64,000 nucleotides of DNA from Callipepla californica brunnescens (Eukaryota; Chordata; Aves; Galliformes; Odontophoridae): positions 2,232,001-2,296,000 of the forward strand of contig JALIRH010000008.1 of assembly GCA_023055505.1 (NCBI GenBank). Reading direction: 5' to 3'. Position numbers and translations under genes: made by a program. Positions 38,701 to 48,500 of the stretch are shown here, in pieces (positions within the stretch are counted from its first letter, which is position 1; each line of letters opens with the position of its first letter). The notes under the pieces are model-generated. The model ran no database searches and was not told the DNA's origin. It saw only the letters and a program-made list of their open reading frames with translations.

Positions 38701-41174
38701 TTCCCAAACCTGAGACTTCCTTCAGGAGCCGTTTCGGAAGCCAAAAAACCAATCGGTTATGTTTCAGATTGACTTCATTTTGTGTGAGTGAATGAGTACA
38801 GCAGGTTCTCATTGCACAGACACAGCATGTGCTCTATCATTAATGTAATTCTTAATTAATTATTGTAACGTACTAAGTATTTCATCTTCTCAGTCTCCAA
38901 GATTTTCCCATCTAAGTTCTATTAAAGCATGAACTCTCTTGTACTGAGCCATGATTTGCAGCCAGCGCAGCACCCCAGCAAGTTTTTCCCTGGTGATGGG
39001 AAAGTCCCATTGCTTCCCACTGAGTGTCATCTTTCTTTTGCAGCATTTTGTTTGTGCCAAATGTGAGAAGCCCTTCCTGGGGCACCGACACTACGAGAAA
39101 AAAGGACTGGCTTACTGTGAAACCCACTATAACCAGGTAAATTCTGCCATCTGTACTGCAGGTGCTTGCTCCGACTGCCAGATGCTTTCAGAGCCTCAGT
39201 TTTTAGAAGCATCACAATATTAAGAAATTGATGAGATTTAATTGAAAAAATAGGTTTTCTTGGTAGATGTGAAAAGTAGTAGAAATGTCTCAGGGAGATC
39301 AGTTGTTCATTATCCCACTGAGATTAAAAACACTGACTGTGGGTAGCAATTCCTGTTATGTGTGTGGACTTTTTGGTTAATTCTGTAGGCCTGAGATAAA
39401 CATTGTGCTGTTGAAACCACACAGAAAAGCATGTTTCACAAGCAGAACAGATTTATTTATGATGATTGTGAATTTAGTATTTTCTTCTGTCAGGTAAGTT
39501 ACTCTCTCTCATAAGCAGTGTTGCTGTTTTTAAAATAGCTTTGTTTTGATGCTTTCATTTTAGCATCAGGAGATGGTTGTCTAAAGACAAATAGACTTTA
39601 CTGATCCTGTCATACTCAGATGGCCACGTGTACAAGATTTTAAGTTCACATAACAGTGCTAGAGTGTGTGACAACAACAAAAAGGTCTTGTGGTATTTGG
39701 TGGTATGAGATCCAAATGAGCATGGGCTATTGGCAACGTATGAGAAGTTATTCAGAAGATTTAAATCGGTGCCCTTGGGGGCAACTGCAGTATCTGGGAG
39801 TTCATTAACTGTTAGGATTGAACTTTCACACCAGCTGTGTGATCTGGGGAGCGTGAGTAGTCAGTAACATGAGTTCCTGTTCTTACTTCTTTCACTGTGC
39901 AGCTCTTTGGAGATGTCTGCTACAACTGCAGCCACGTGATAGAGGGAGATGGTAAGATTTGTTCTCTTCTGATTTTGGGTCACTGTCCCTGCTCCGTTTG
40001 TTAGTGCAGCTGTTGCAGTCTCACAGTTGCAAGGCACCAGTGTTTCTTTTTCACATCTGGCCTCATTTGAATTTGGATACAAGTCCAAATTCAAATAATC
40101 TGGCAGTTTCCTTTTATTTTGTGCTTTTGCAGTGGTATCGGCTCTTAATAAGGCCTGGTGTGTGAACTGCTTCTCCTGCTCCACCTGCAACATCAAGCTT
40201 ACACTGAAGTAAGTCAGCATTTATGCTTCGGGCCATATTAAACGTTTGCCCCTGAGGCAGTGTCAGCTCAGGGTGCTGTGAGCCAGCTCCTCTGAGGGGC
40301 AATATTGCTCTGATCCACTGATCAGTAGTGCCATCTCTCTGTGGGAGCACTGAGTTCACAACTAAAAGATTGCTGGGAGACAGTGTTTTCTCCAACGTAT
40401 TTTCCTCCTGCTCACAAAGGAAGAATTTCTTCTGTAAGAAGGTTGAGGAAGCAGACAGCTGTATGGAAGAAAGGTTTTAAACTCTGAGTAACTGCCTGTG
40501 CTGAAGTTCCTGCAGCTTCCATTGCTCCTTAGTCTGGATGCACCCCTTGCTGGCAGTGTTTGCAATTACTTGGACTAGCATAACATCTTCTTTTAGAATG
40601 ATTACCCAAATATGTAGAAGTGAAACAGAAAACAAAGCAGTCCTGTGTTTTCCTTTCTCAGGCTCAAATGGTTCAAACCCTTACCCTGCTTTGCGGGGTT
40701 GGCCCTATGCGAAGGCACTCTAATCTGTCACACAGACATCTGTGATGGCATTTCCATTCAAAGATAACAGTATTATTATTACCCTAGGCTCTTTTATACA
40801 AATGTGTAGCAGAGTCTTGCTTCATACTAAACTAGCAGGACTAAAGACCACAGTTTCCTGATTAAACCTCGATCTTTCTACTTTCATGATGAGACAAGGA
40901 AGTGAGGAGTTTTACAGATAGAAAGCAAGCAAAGTAAGCAATTTCAGTAGTTGCATTCAGATTTGATTTAGTCAGGCATGTAGTTTGCAAATACTGCTTT
41001 AATAGTCCACTGTTGTTGTGTTAAAGGAATAAGTTTGTGGAGTTTGACATGAAGCCTGTCTGCAAGAAGTGCTATGAGAAATTCCCACTGGAGCTGAAGA
41101 AACGCCTGAAGAAGTTGTCAGAGCTGGCATCCAAGAAAGCACACCCCAAAGCCCTGGATTTAAATTCTGCTTGA
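20731..41174 (+). CDS. LIMS2: LIMS2 (PINCH2): five-LIM-domain focal-adhesion adaptor
   Basis: LIMS2 binds integrin-linked kinase through LIM1 in the ILK-PINCH-parvin complex at integrin adhesions (family knowledge). Ten coding exons are seen: 20731-20741, 26623-26782, 27522-27588, 28000-28120, 38095-38244, 38542-38692, 39044-39136, 39903-39951, 40133-40208 and 41027-41174. All are GT-AG and join to 342 codons, i.e. 341 residues, the length of human LIMS2. The start [15 protein letters not shown] sits in a GCCGCCATGA Kozak context, and its 11-bp first coding exon splices AG|T into Ser4. LIM1 begins at Cys15 (CERC...[10 protein letters not shown]). Four further LIM domains follow, including [10 protein letters not shown] and [15 protein letters not shown]. 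The C-terminus ([21 protein letters not shown] minus its last residues) resembles LIMS2 rather than LIMS1, and the neighbours MYO7B, GPR17 and WDR33 support this. Translation from Met6 is a possible alternative. Confidence 0.96.
23380..23510 (+). repeat. CR1 LINE 3'-end fragment
   Basis: GAAGGCACACCTGGACACCTACCTGTG, then GATGATCTCTAGAGGTCCCTTCCAACCCCTAC, is typical sense CR1 3' sequence. Confidence 0.82.
24690..24830 (+). repeat. CR1 LINE 3' end with degenerate terminal repeats
   Basis: GTTGGACTCAATGGCCTTTGAAGGTCTCTTCCAACTGTAAGGGATTCTTTTC is followed by several GGGATCATTCTTTTC-like units, an expanded form of the CR1 terminal repeat. Confidence 0.78.
25360..25832 (+). repeat. CR1 LINE fragment, about 470 bp
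   Basis: Characteristic segments occur in order: TGGGTCCAGAGGAGGGACAC, GGCTGGAGCACCTCCTCTGC, GAGCTCTTCAGCCTGGAGAAGAG, ACTGGAACAGGTTGCCCAGTGAGGTTGTGAATGCCCC and TCTTAAAGGTCCCTTCCAACCCAAACCATTCTGTCAC. This is the longest CR1 copy in the window. Confidence 0.92.
26783..27999 (+). other. LIMS2 introns 2 and 3 (around exon 27522-27588)
   Basis: Intron 2 (26783-27521) is AT-rich and intron 3 (27589-27999) is short. I see no repeat or RNA gene in either. The acceptors are CTTTCTTTCAG and CTTCTGTAG. Confidence 0.7.
29128..29232 (+). repeat. CR1 LINE 3'-end fragment
   Basis: GGTTGGACTCTGTCTTGAAAGTCTTTTCCATCCTAAATGATTCTGTGAT is a diverged CR1 end. It lies about 740 bp downstream of the GPR17 stop. 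Confidence 0.78.
29969..31003 (-). CDS. GPR17: GPR17: class A GPCR of the P2Y/CysLT-like group
   Basis: GPR17 is a plasma-membrane receptor that marks committed oligodendrocyte precursors and restrains their maturation in mammals. Its ligand assignment (nucleotides, cysteinyl leukotrienes or constitutive activity) is debated. The CDS is a single 344-residue exon. Seen: N-glycosylation sites at N13 and N16; seven hydrophobic segments; the TM3-ECL2 disulfide pair C109/C186; a second P2Y-like pair C28/C274; DRF at 133-135; FVPYHVNR at 253-260 in TM6; and DPVMY at 298-302 in place of NPxxY. The C-terminal [14 protein letters not shown] is identical to mammalian GPR17 and ends in a class I PDZ ligand (SEL). 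The upstream minus-strand sequence has a good 3' splice site ending at 31038, so a 34-nt 5' UTR piece (31004-31037) probably joins a non-coding upstream exon. The start has G at -3. The gene is nested antisense in LIMS2 intron 4. Confidence 0.96.
   Translation of the reverse strand: MKGPADPSSLLFNCSNQSNFALETSEQCGKETHLENVLFATFYFLDFILAFIGNSLALWLFIRDQKSGTPANIFLMHLAVADLSFVLVLPTRLVYHFSGNHWPFGEIPCRLTGFLFYLNMYASIYFLMCISVDRFLAIVHPVKSIKLRRPLYAHMACAFLWLIVGVAMAPLLLSVQTVEMNNTTICLQLYREKASRHALVSLAVAFTFPFVTTVTCYLLIIRSLKSGNRVEKHLKEKAIKMIIMVLMIFLICFVPYHVNRYIYILHYNGTKTSCETQRVLALGNRITSCLTSLNGAFDPVMYFFVAEKFREALCSLFCGKRMAMIPQTCEGKTNESSLSAKSEL
31004..31037 (-). other. GPR17: GPR17 5' UTR segment after a predicted 3' splice site
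   Basis: On the minus strand, TGTCTCAATTCTTCCAG ends at 31038 and is followed by 34 nt leading to the ATG. This pyrimidine-rich acceptor suggests a spliced leader exon further upstream, which I cannot place. Confidence 0.5.
31193..31424 (+). repeat. CR1 LINE fragment
   Basis: GGCACTGGAATGGGCTCCGCAGGGAGGTGGTGGAGTCACC, GTGGTGCTCAGGGACGTGA and TTTTCCAACCTGAGTGATTCTATGATTCTATAATG mark a sense CR1 end with intact terminal repeats. It lies just upstream of GPR17. Confidence 0.9.
34035..34270 (-). repeat. CR1 LINE internal fragment
   Basis: CCTTATATCCAACCTAAATC, CCGTTTCCCCTTGTTCTATC, GGTCTCCCCAGAGCCTTCTCTTCTCCATGCTG and CAGCTCTCTCAGCCTGTCCTCCCAGGAGAGGT are antisense CR1 sequence. Confidence 0.9.
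37587..37852 (-). repeat. CR1 LINE 3' fragment
   Basis: ACCATAGAATCAGAGTGGC, CTGGAAGGGACCTTAAAGCC, CTAGGGATGGGGCAGCCACAGCTTCTCTGG and CTCCCCTTGTCCTATTAC are antisense CR1. It lies 240 bp before the LIMS2 exon at 38095. Confidence 0.9.
38245..41026 (+). other. LIMS2 introns 5-9
   Basis: The introns are 38245-38541, 38693-39043, 39137-39902, 39952-40132 and 40209-41026. All are GT-AG with ordinary pyrimidine tracts. I see no repeats or RNA genes in them. Confidence 0.75.
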
Positions 41175-42107
41175 ACAGGTCTGTCCATCTGTTGACTGCG
41201 CTCTGCAGCCATAAGGTGCTGCTCACAGCAGCTGTTGATTACAAAGAGAATTACCAAGAACAAGTGAAACCAAAGAGAAGTGGTACCTTGCCCTGTTTTT
41301 GGCAACACAGCCTGCATCTTGACTGTCTCTTTCTCTCACGCAGCTGCCTGTTAACGCTTGCAGAAAGAGCAGTTTACAGGCTGGTTATTAATTTGCTAAC
41401 AACAACTTATTTTGCCTTTGTTAAACTGTACACAGTCTTTCTTTCCTTCCTCAGTTGAACTGTACTTCTCTCTCCATTCCTCCATAGTCCGATGAATTTA
41501 GAAACACTAGTTGAGCGTAGGGATGGAAGCAGTGTGTGGCTTCATCTTTTTTGGTGCAGGTTTACTGGGTAAGCCCTGAAGCCAATAGTTACAGCATCTT
41601 TGTTGCCTGCTTGTCTGACTCAGGACCAATGTTAGGACAGCTGGAGAATATTGCTTTGCTGTTTCTCTGCTCAGCAGTAAGGAGATTGCAGTTGCCAAGG
41701 CTATGTCAGCCTTTTCTGGATAGCTGGGCTCCCTTTAAGGAGGAGGTGGATACGGGAAAGGATAAACTTTGTTAGAAACTGATGCTATAGTTTCTCAATC
41801 TGTTCTCTTTATCCATCATGGGTACAAGAGATTCTAGTGGTCAGCACAAAGCATGTCATCCCCTCAGACGAAGCTGACACTTCTGGTTGTTTTGAATGAT
41901 GAAATCCAGTCGATGATATGGTATTAATTTAAGTGCTTCAGTTTCAAATCCAATCCTTCTCGCTCTGTTTGAAAGGTGAGATTACACTCTGAGGTCACTG
42001 TCCAGAAAGTCTGAGTTATGTTAAGAGATTTCTGTTATTTATAGTTGATCACAAGTGCAATCTCACAGAGAAATATCAGTAAATATTTTATTTAACATTT
42101 TCACCCA

Positions 42108-42113
42108 AATAAA
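42108..42113 (+). terminator. proximal LIMS2 poly(A) signal
   Basis: The AATAAA is preceded by an AT-rich stretch (AATATTTTATTTAAC). It would give a 3' UTR of about 0.95 kb. Confidence 0.45.
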
Positions 42114-43685
42114 AGCCACCCAACGTCTTTCTTCTGAAGATCTTCTGAAGACTAAGAGAGAACCTCAGACCTGAATCTGTACCTCTTAATAATAATAAGT
42201 TTTGCTTGTGGATTTCCTTTTGCTCTGTAGTTTTTCCTCTCATTGGTGCAGTTTCACTCACACAACCCAAGGTGCTACATCGGTTTTGATCATTTTTACT
42301 CTTTCTTTAGGGGTGAGCTGAACTAAACTGAGCAGACTGAGAATGACTTTCCATGAATAGCTGGAGACTGTATCTGCCCTTTTCGTGAGATGGACAGGAT
42401 TGAAGGCACTGGAGGACTGCTGTCCCGTGTGTGATTTAAATCTACCAGAAAGTGTATAGTTGAGCAGATGAAGTGAGTACAGCAGTTGGGCCTGGGGCAG
42501 CACCCTGCGGCCTCAGGCAGATTAGTTAGCAAGAAGTTAAAGCTTCCTCACTTCTTGTATGTGTGAGAAACAACTGGATTAGGTAATCTACCTGAAAATT
42601 GCCCTTACTGCCATTCTGCAGTGCTCTGAATGGATCTGCACAAGGTAATAGCTAAAGCACTGATGGCTAAAGCTGTTAACGTGCTTGCTGAGTGGCCACT
42701 GCCCATGGAACTGCAGCAATGATCTTGTGGCAGCAGTGGGAAGTCACAGTTAGCTGTGCAGATAAGAATCCCATGTGCAAGCCCATCTCTTAGATACTAG
42801 CTTTCCTGATTCACCTTCCTTCTGCTGCTCTGTTTTATTATTGCCATAAGTTTCCATGCGATTTTAACTGGGACATTCTGTATCCACTGTAACGGTGATG
42901 AGGGATAGGCTTTAATCAGATGGTAGAGCTCAGGACTGTTCGTCGTGCTGCCAGGTTTCCTCGTGAAGCCAAGGCCTTGGTCAGAAATAAGCCTCCTGCT
43001 TTTGTTCCATTGCTGTACGCAGACTGATGGCCAAATTCATCCCAGGTATCACAGCTCTGGAGAGTGGAGATTCATATCAAGGTTGAATTTGGCTCAGAAA
43101 TCTACACTAACTAAAAGCTCATGTAATTATATGCGTTTATAGTTTACGTTCATATTTATACATACTGAATTACAATCACTAATATTCACTGATCGCACTT
43201 GAAAATGTTTATGCTTTTAGAAGCCACAGCATGTGAAGCTTATTTGTGTTGAAAGGGTATGTTAATCACCTGCTGCCTTTCTTCATGGTGAACTAACCTG
43301 CTCTCCTGGGTTTGCATCCTGGCCTTTATTTTTACAGCAGTCTGTGCAGTGTTAACAAACATTCAACCTCCTGGACAGAGAGTTTCTAGATGTGTGCATT
43401 GTATCAGATGATGCGACTGACACGTGATGAGATGAAGGAACAGATTGCAGCCAGGTCTAATAAGTGCAGTTGCACTAGTCTGTAAAGCACTGTGCAGTGC
43501 TGAGGATGGGCCAGGCTGGATGGATGAAAGAATGAGCAGCAGTTGGTCATGGTTCAGGCTTTGATGACAGGTGTGGACTCTGCACAGTGTGGAGCTCTTG
43601 TTTTATCACACGTTGCTGGTGCTGTCTAACCTACATGTGACTGTGGATTGAAGTATTGTCATACTGTACCTGTTTATGTTCCTGT

Positions 43686-43691
43686 AATAAA
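43686..43691 (+). terminator. distal LIMS2 poly(A) signal
   Basis: The AATAAA lies in CCTGTAATAAACGTAATTG, about 2.5 kb after the stop, with TTTTTAGTCTTTG shortly downstream. Confidence 0.55.
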
Positions 43692-43710
43692 CGTAATTGT
43701 ACTACTACAT

Positions 43711-45503
43711 TTTTAGTCTTTGCACACAAATCCAAGTAGAGAAGATTGTATATAGTGAGCTTGCATTTGCATTGCTGAGCAGCGGAGCATTACCATTCTG
43801 AGGAACTCTGAGGATTGCTCAGGTCTGACCCACTGTTGTCCCAAGTTCGCGTTTTGGATGTGTTGCTTCCATGCTGATGTGTTGGTTGATGAAGATGTGC
43901 AGAAAGGAGCATCGTGCTTTTAGAGGTTGTGCCATATAATTCACATTGCCTATGAAAAGCAGCTGGGATGCTGGGCTTGTAGTGGATCAGGGGTGGGTTT
44001 AAGGTACGTGGACCTGGAACAAATACATGCTTTTCATCTTGGAAAAGACATTGTGGTTGATTTTCTGCAGCGTTTATTTAAAAACCAGAAATGATGCATT
44101 TCTTCACAGGTGAAGTGTTGAATGCTTCTCACTTACAGTCGGTTACATCACATGTAGGATGACAAAACAACTCCGGATTCTTTAGTCTCAGAAGTCTCCA
44201 TTGCCAGCAATGGACATGACAGCAGGAACATCTAATTGCTTGCAAATGGACCAGCTATTGTGACAGGTGTGGCACTCATTTGCGTGCACAGAGGGGGCTC
44301 TCCCTGCCACGCACGTACAGAATTCCCATTGGAGTTTGAGTTGCACACACACACACATCAGAGGGAACAAGGGAACCATTGTGCACACATTGGCCAAGTG
44401 GTGAGATCCAGCAGGGCTGCTTTTCCAGCACTGCCAGGTCGAGTCTCAAGGAACTTGGTGCAATGCTTTAAGACATGTCCATGTTTTGCTGTGACCAAAG
44501 GAGAGCCTGTCTGTGGGGAAGCAGTACTTGTTCTCTAGCATCTGGGCTCACTGCCACCACAGGGCGGGCATGCCCTGGTTCCTGACAGTCCCAAGTTGTG
44601 TGTTGACAAAGGTCTGTGATGTGAACAAGCACTCGGTGCCTGAAATGGGAAATAGCTTTCATAGCTGAAGATCTTTTCCATTGTTCTCATCTTGTGAATG
44701 AGTGTCTGCATAGCTCCAAGCTGAGGGCATTTCTACAGAGCAGAAATGCATCGCTCTTCAGCAGATGTCTGTTAGACTGACTTTTTTCTGTTCAGATCTG
44801 CACTGAATAGCACATCTGAGCTTGAAATAGGAGCAATTGTGTAATGGGCCTGCAATCCAGACCCACTTCAGAGTTTGTTCATGCTTCCTAGAAACTATCT
44901 GGTAGAAAGCAGTTGTTAGTTTCTGAGTGTTTTACGAATTGTGGAAGGAAGAAAACCATTTAATTTAGTGAAGGCAGTGATAAACCAGTGGCCAGCCTGC
45001 TAACTTAGCATCACAGTTACTGTGACAATAACTCCCTATCATAGTCTACTGTAATTTCTGTACATAACCCAGTGACGATGAAAAACTTCATCTTACCTTT
45101 CCAGGTGTCCCATTTTCCTACTACTAAAGGGCATTTATCCACTTCCAGAATTTCCAGTAGGAAGAAACGTTACCTCTATTTGCAAATTGTACATTTGGTA
45201 AGAGCTTAAGGAACAAGGAGAATTTTTATCTCCAAAAGGGGAAAAAAACCCTGTTAATGTGTGAACAGAGGAGTACCAGGAGTGGCTGTCGTGTTAGGGT
45301 TTGAGTGTTCGTCTCTTATTATATTAAAATACAGCTATGCTTTTTCAAAATCTGAAATCTGAATGGAAGTTCTGTTACTACACCTGGGAAAGACCAGTGC
45401 TGAAGGTGTTTGAAAGCACATGCTCACTTGAGCTTGTGTCAGTATTTCAGTTCATTCAGTGTGTGATCAGAAAACTGATCTGCTAGGTTAATATTTTTCA
45501 ACG
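43711..45503. other. LIMS2/MYO7B tail-to-tail intergenic gap
   Basis: The two genes converge here. Apart from a short (CA)n run at about 44346-44358, I see no gene, RNA or recognisable mobile element. Confidence 0.65.
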
Positions 45504-45509
45504 TTTATT
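45504..45509 (-). terminator. MYO7B poly(A) signal
   Basis: TTTATT on the plus strand is AATAAA on the minus strand, about 65 bp past the MYO7B stop. A short 3' UTR is therefore predicted. Confidence 0.6.
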
Positions 45510-45573
45510 CTTCTGGGAGATGAAATGATGGGTATTTTGGCACCAGTGCAAGTCATGGATTCTATTTTTGCTT

Positions 45574-48500
45574 TCAAGCTGGGAGGCTCTTTTGCTTGTT
45601 AACTGCGTTCATCAGCAGGTGTACGTAGGATGTCAGCAGGTCATCCATTTTGTAACCCTGTTGGAAAAGAAAGAAGTCGTAAGTCTCTCAGATCACCCCA
45701 GAAACAAAAATAATTATTGTTTTCTCCCTGTTCTATCTTCTTAGATGTTTTCCTGAATGGATGATGTCTCTTCCAACAGCTATTGCTGGTTCTAGAACTA
45801 TTTATCTATTTTTCCCTCTGCTCTTCCTTTCACAGATTGACAGAAGTTGATAGAGCACAGCTCTACTGCCATTGTCATCCTTGTAATTCAAACCAAAAAC
45901 TTCTTCTGTAGCTTGACATCTTGTCTGGCCATTGGAAGCTGGGCAAGGTGACCTCCCGGGGTCCCATCCAACCCCTGCAGTTCTGTGATCTTGCACTTAG
46001 GAATCCAAGCTTTTCTGTGAGAGAAGTTAAACCCTAGGAGTTTTAAGGTTTTCTTCACTATTTTACCTTTAAATATCAGTACAGCGATGCTCATCTGAGT
46101 CTCAACAATCTGAAACCAATTCTAAAAGAGGCAGTACTGTTCATCTGAGAGTAAAATCATACAAGATGTCACTATTGCATAGTGGATCAAACCATGCAAG
46201 ATGAAAATTCTCTTAAGTAGTTCTGTGGGTATTTGCAATTCTTTTTGTCTCAGATTGTCACAATATTTTTGTATGAGAAGAATTTGGGAAGTGACCTTTT
46301 TTCCTTATTTCTGTGGCTTGCTTCTTTGTATCAGATAGCATTACAGAGCACTAAACTGGTTCTGAACTGTAGTTGTATTGGCATAACAGCGAATGGGTTC
46401 TCCACATTGGTTGTAATGGTCTGTTTTGGCATATTATTTGTAGCTGGTCTGGACACAAAGGAAAAATGAGGAGGTTTTTCTTGGTAAGTGAACAAAACTC
46501 TTCTTACCAGAGATGTCTCGCATAAGATCCGGCTTCCTCGTACCAGGTTCCCTATTGTCATGTGGAAGAATGTACTGCCACTGCTCCAGTTGGAGATTTT
46601 ATTAAAGGGATAAACGGTTAAAATTTCCTGTAAGGAGAAATGAATTGATTTAACTGAACTATGCAGCGTTTCTCAAATGAAAATAGGTTGTTCACATACA
46701 AAAGCCTGAAGAGAAAGAGCTGTCTTTTTGCCCCCCATTTCATTTATAGACACAATGGATCAAGGTAGGTCTTGCATCCAGACTGTTGGCATGCACTGTG
46801 CAGGTGAGTCTTAATCACACCAAGACTTCCTCTTACTTCCATAACACACCTTCATCATGTTTACAGTAATCTAGATCTCATATTTATTTTCTTATTAAAA
46901 GCAAAGAGTAGTATTTAGAAACTTTTTTTAACTAAGAAATTGGTGAGACCAGACTTAGGCTAGGTTGGAGGACTGGTGGACACTGTCACTTGGCTTAATC
47001 TTTTGGATAACTTGCATTTCCTGCAAAGCATTTTTCTGAGGCAGGTTCCCTAGAACACTACCCATCCACCTGACCCAGGCCCATCTTAATTAACCACTTC
47101 TGTTTTCAGAGATGCCCCACACTGAGCCCTTTTCACTCTAGAAACTGCAATGAAGTGATCTGAGGCTACAAAGTTTTCTTCAGTTTTGCACAGAAAGTGA
47201 GTGAAGGGATCCTAACCTCTCTAGCACTGAGAGAGAAGATGCAATTGCTGTCTCTAATTTATGAGGATCAGTTGCTTAGATGCTTGAGAAACAACTGTTA
47301 CCTTTGTCTTCTGATGTATCAGTGAGACTCCTTGCTTGTTGATTGCAATCAGCACAATCTCTGGGAAATTTGGCTCAGAGGTTTGCTAGAAGTGCACGAC
47401 AGAGTAAGGTAAACAGAAAAGGGGAAAAAAGTATCTTTATTAGGTGTGGTGATGCATCTACCAATGCCTAGCACTGCTTATTCTCTTTACCAAATAAATA
47501 AAGGAACCTAAAGCTTTTCAGTATTACAAAACTTGCTAAGGATGAGTTCTGGCTAAACAGCAGTGACGTAAAAGTAGAACCAGGTCTGTTATTTCCCAGA
47601 CTGATGGTGGGCTTAGTGGTTGGTTGCAGACTAGGCTGTTGGTAAGAACCTAGTGAGGAGAAAGTAAAAGCAACAAGGAGAGAATGTTCCCTGCAGGTAC
47701 CCACTGCAGAATGAGATGTTTAGTACAGTTCTGTCCTGAGGAGAGTCTCCAGATACATAAGCACTGTGCTGTGGAGAACATTGACAGTGCAGTAACCCTG
47801 TAACTAAAAGCCCCCCATCTGCTCAGTAGTCATAATACTAGATATTACAACTATTGTGCTACTGTTATGTTTTACAACTGATCCTTCCTCAACAGTGAAT
47901 GTAGCAGCATCATTTCTTTGCAATGTACTCCTGTGTGTGGCAGTTTTGCCCCTTCCAGGAACTATTAACAGGATTAAAGAACTCATCTCCCCACTTTCAA
48001 GACACCACGTTTTCCTTGGGGAATGATGGGAAGCCAATTAACTAATGCATTATTACAATAGGTAAGGAATTATGGTCAGCCTGTATCCCCTAGTGCTGGT
48101 CTGCACCAGAGCCAGTCGTCCAGGCCTTTACACCTACCTTCACCTCAAAGAAGGCTGATCCAAATGTTGGCCACCGGTATATGATCTTCAGGAAGGCAAT
48201 CTTGGCCTCGTCCACAGTTTTTCCTTCATGTTTGCTGTATGCTGCAGTAATGCTCTGTGTAGGAAAAAAAGGATACACAGCCTAGTCAGCTGGAGACAGG
48301 TAGGTTTCCATTGTCTAGCATTAAGCACTAGAGAGAGAATCAAACCATCAGCTAGGTCACTGCTGTGAGCACAGCAGCAGAGGAGTGTGACAGTGAGAGT
48401 AGGCTACCATCCCACGGGGCAGGGGGGGAAACCTCCCCAGTGTTTCTTACTTGTGTTGGGTGAAGGAAGTCTACAGGCTAAAGAGAGCAGATTCCAGGGC

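Larger units (their letters stand above)
41175..43710 (+). other. LIMS2: LIMS2 3' UTR (probable) with two poly(A) signals
   Basis: The UTR begins directly after the TGA at 41172-41174. Canonical AATAAA occurs at 42108-42113 (inside CCCAAATAAAAGCC) and at 43686-43691. The second is followed by UGU/U-rich sequence. This suggests about 0.9- and 2.5-kb alternative 3' UTRs. No repeat is obvious in the interval. Confidence 0.6.

Noticed and set aside
20731..41174. LIMS1 as the identity of the five-LIM gene
   Set aside because: The [14 protein letters not shown] start, the C-terminal extension after KKLSEL, the 341-residue length and the MYO7B/GPR17/WDR33 neighbourhood all point to LIMS2.
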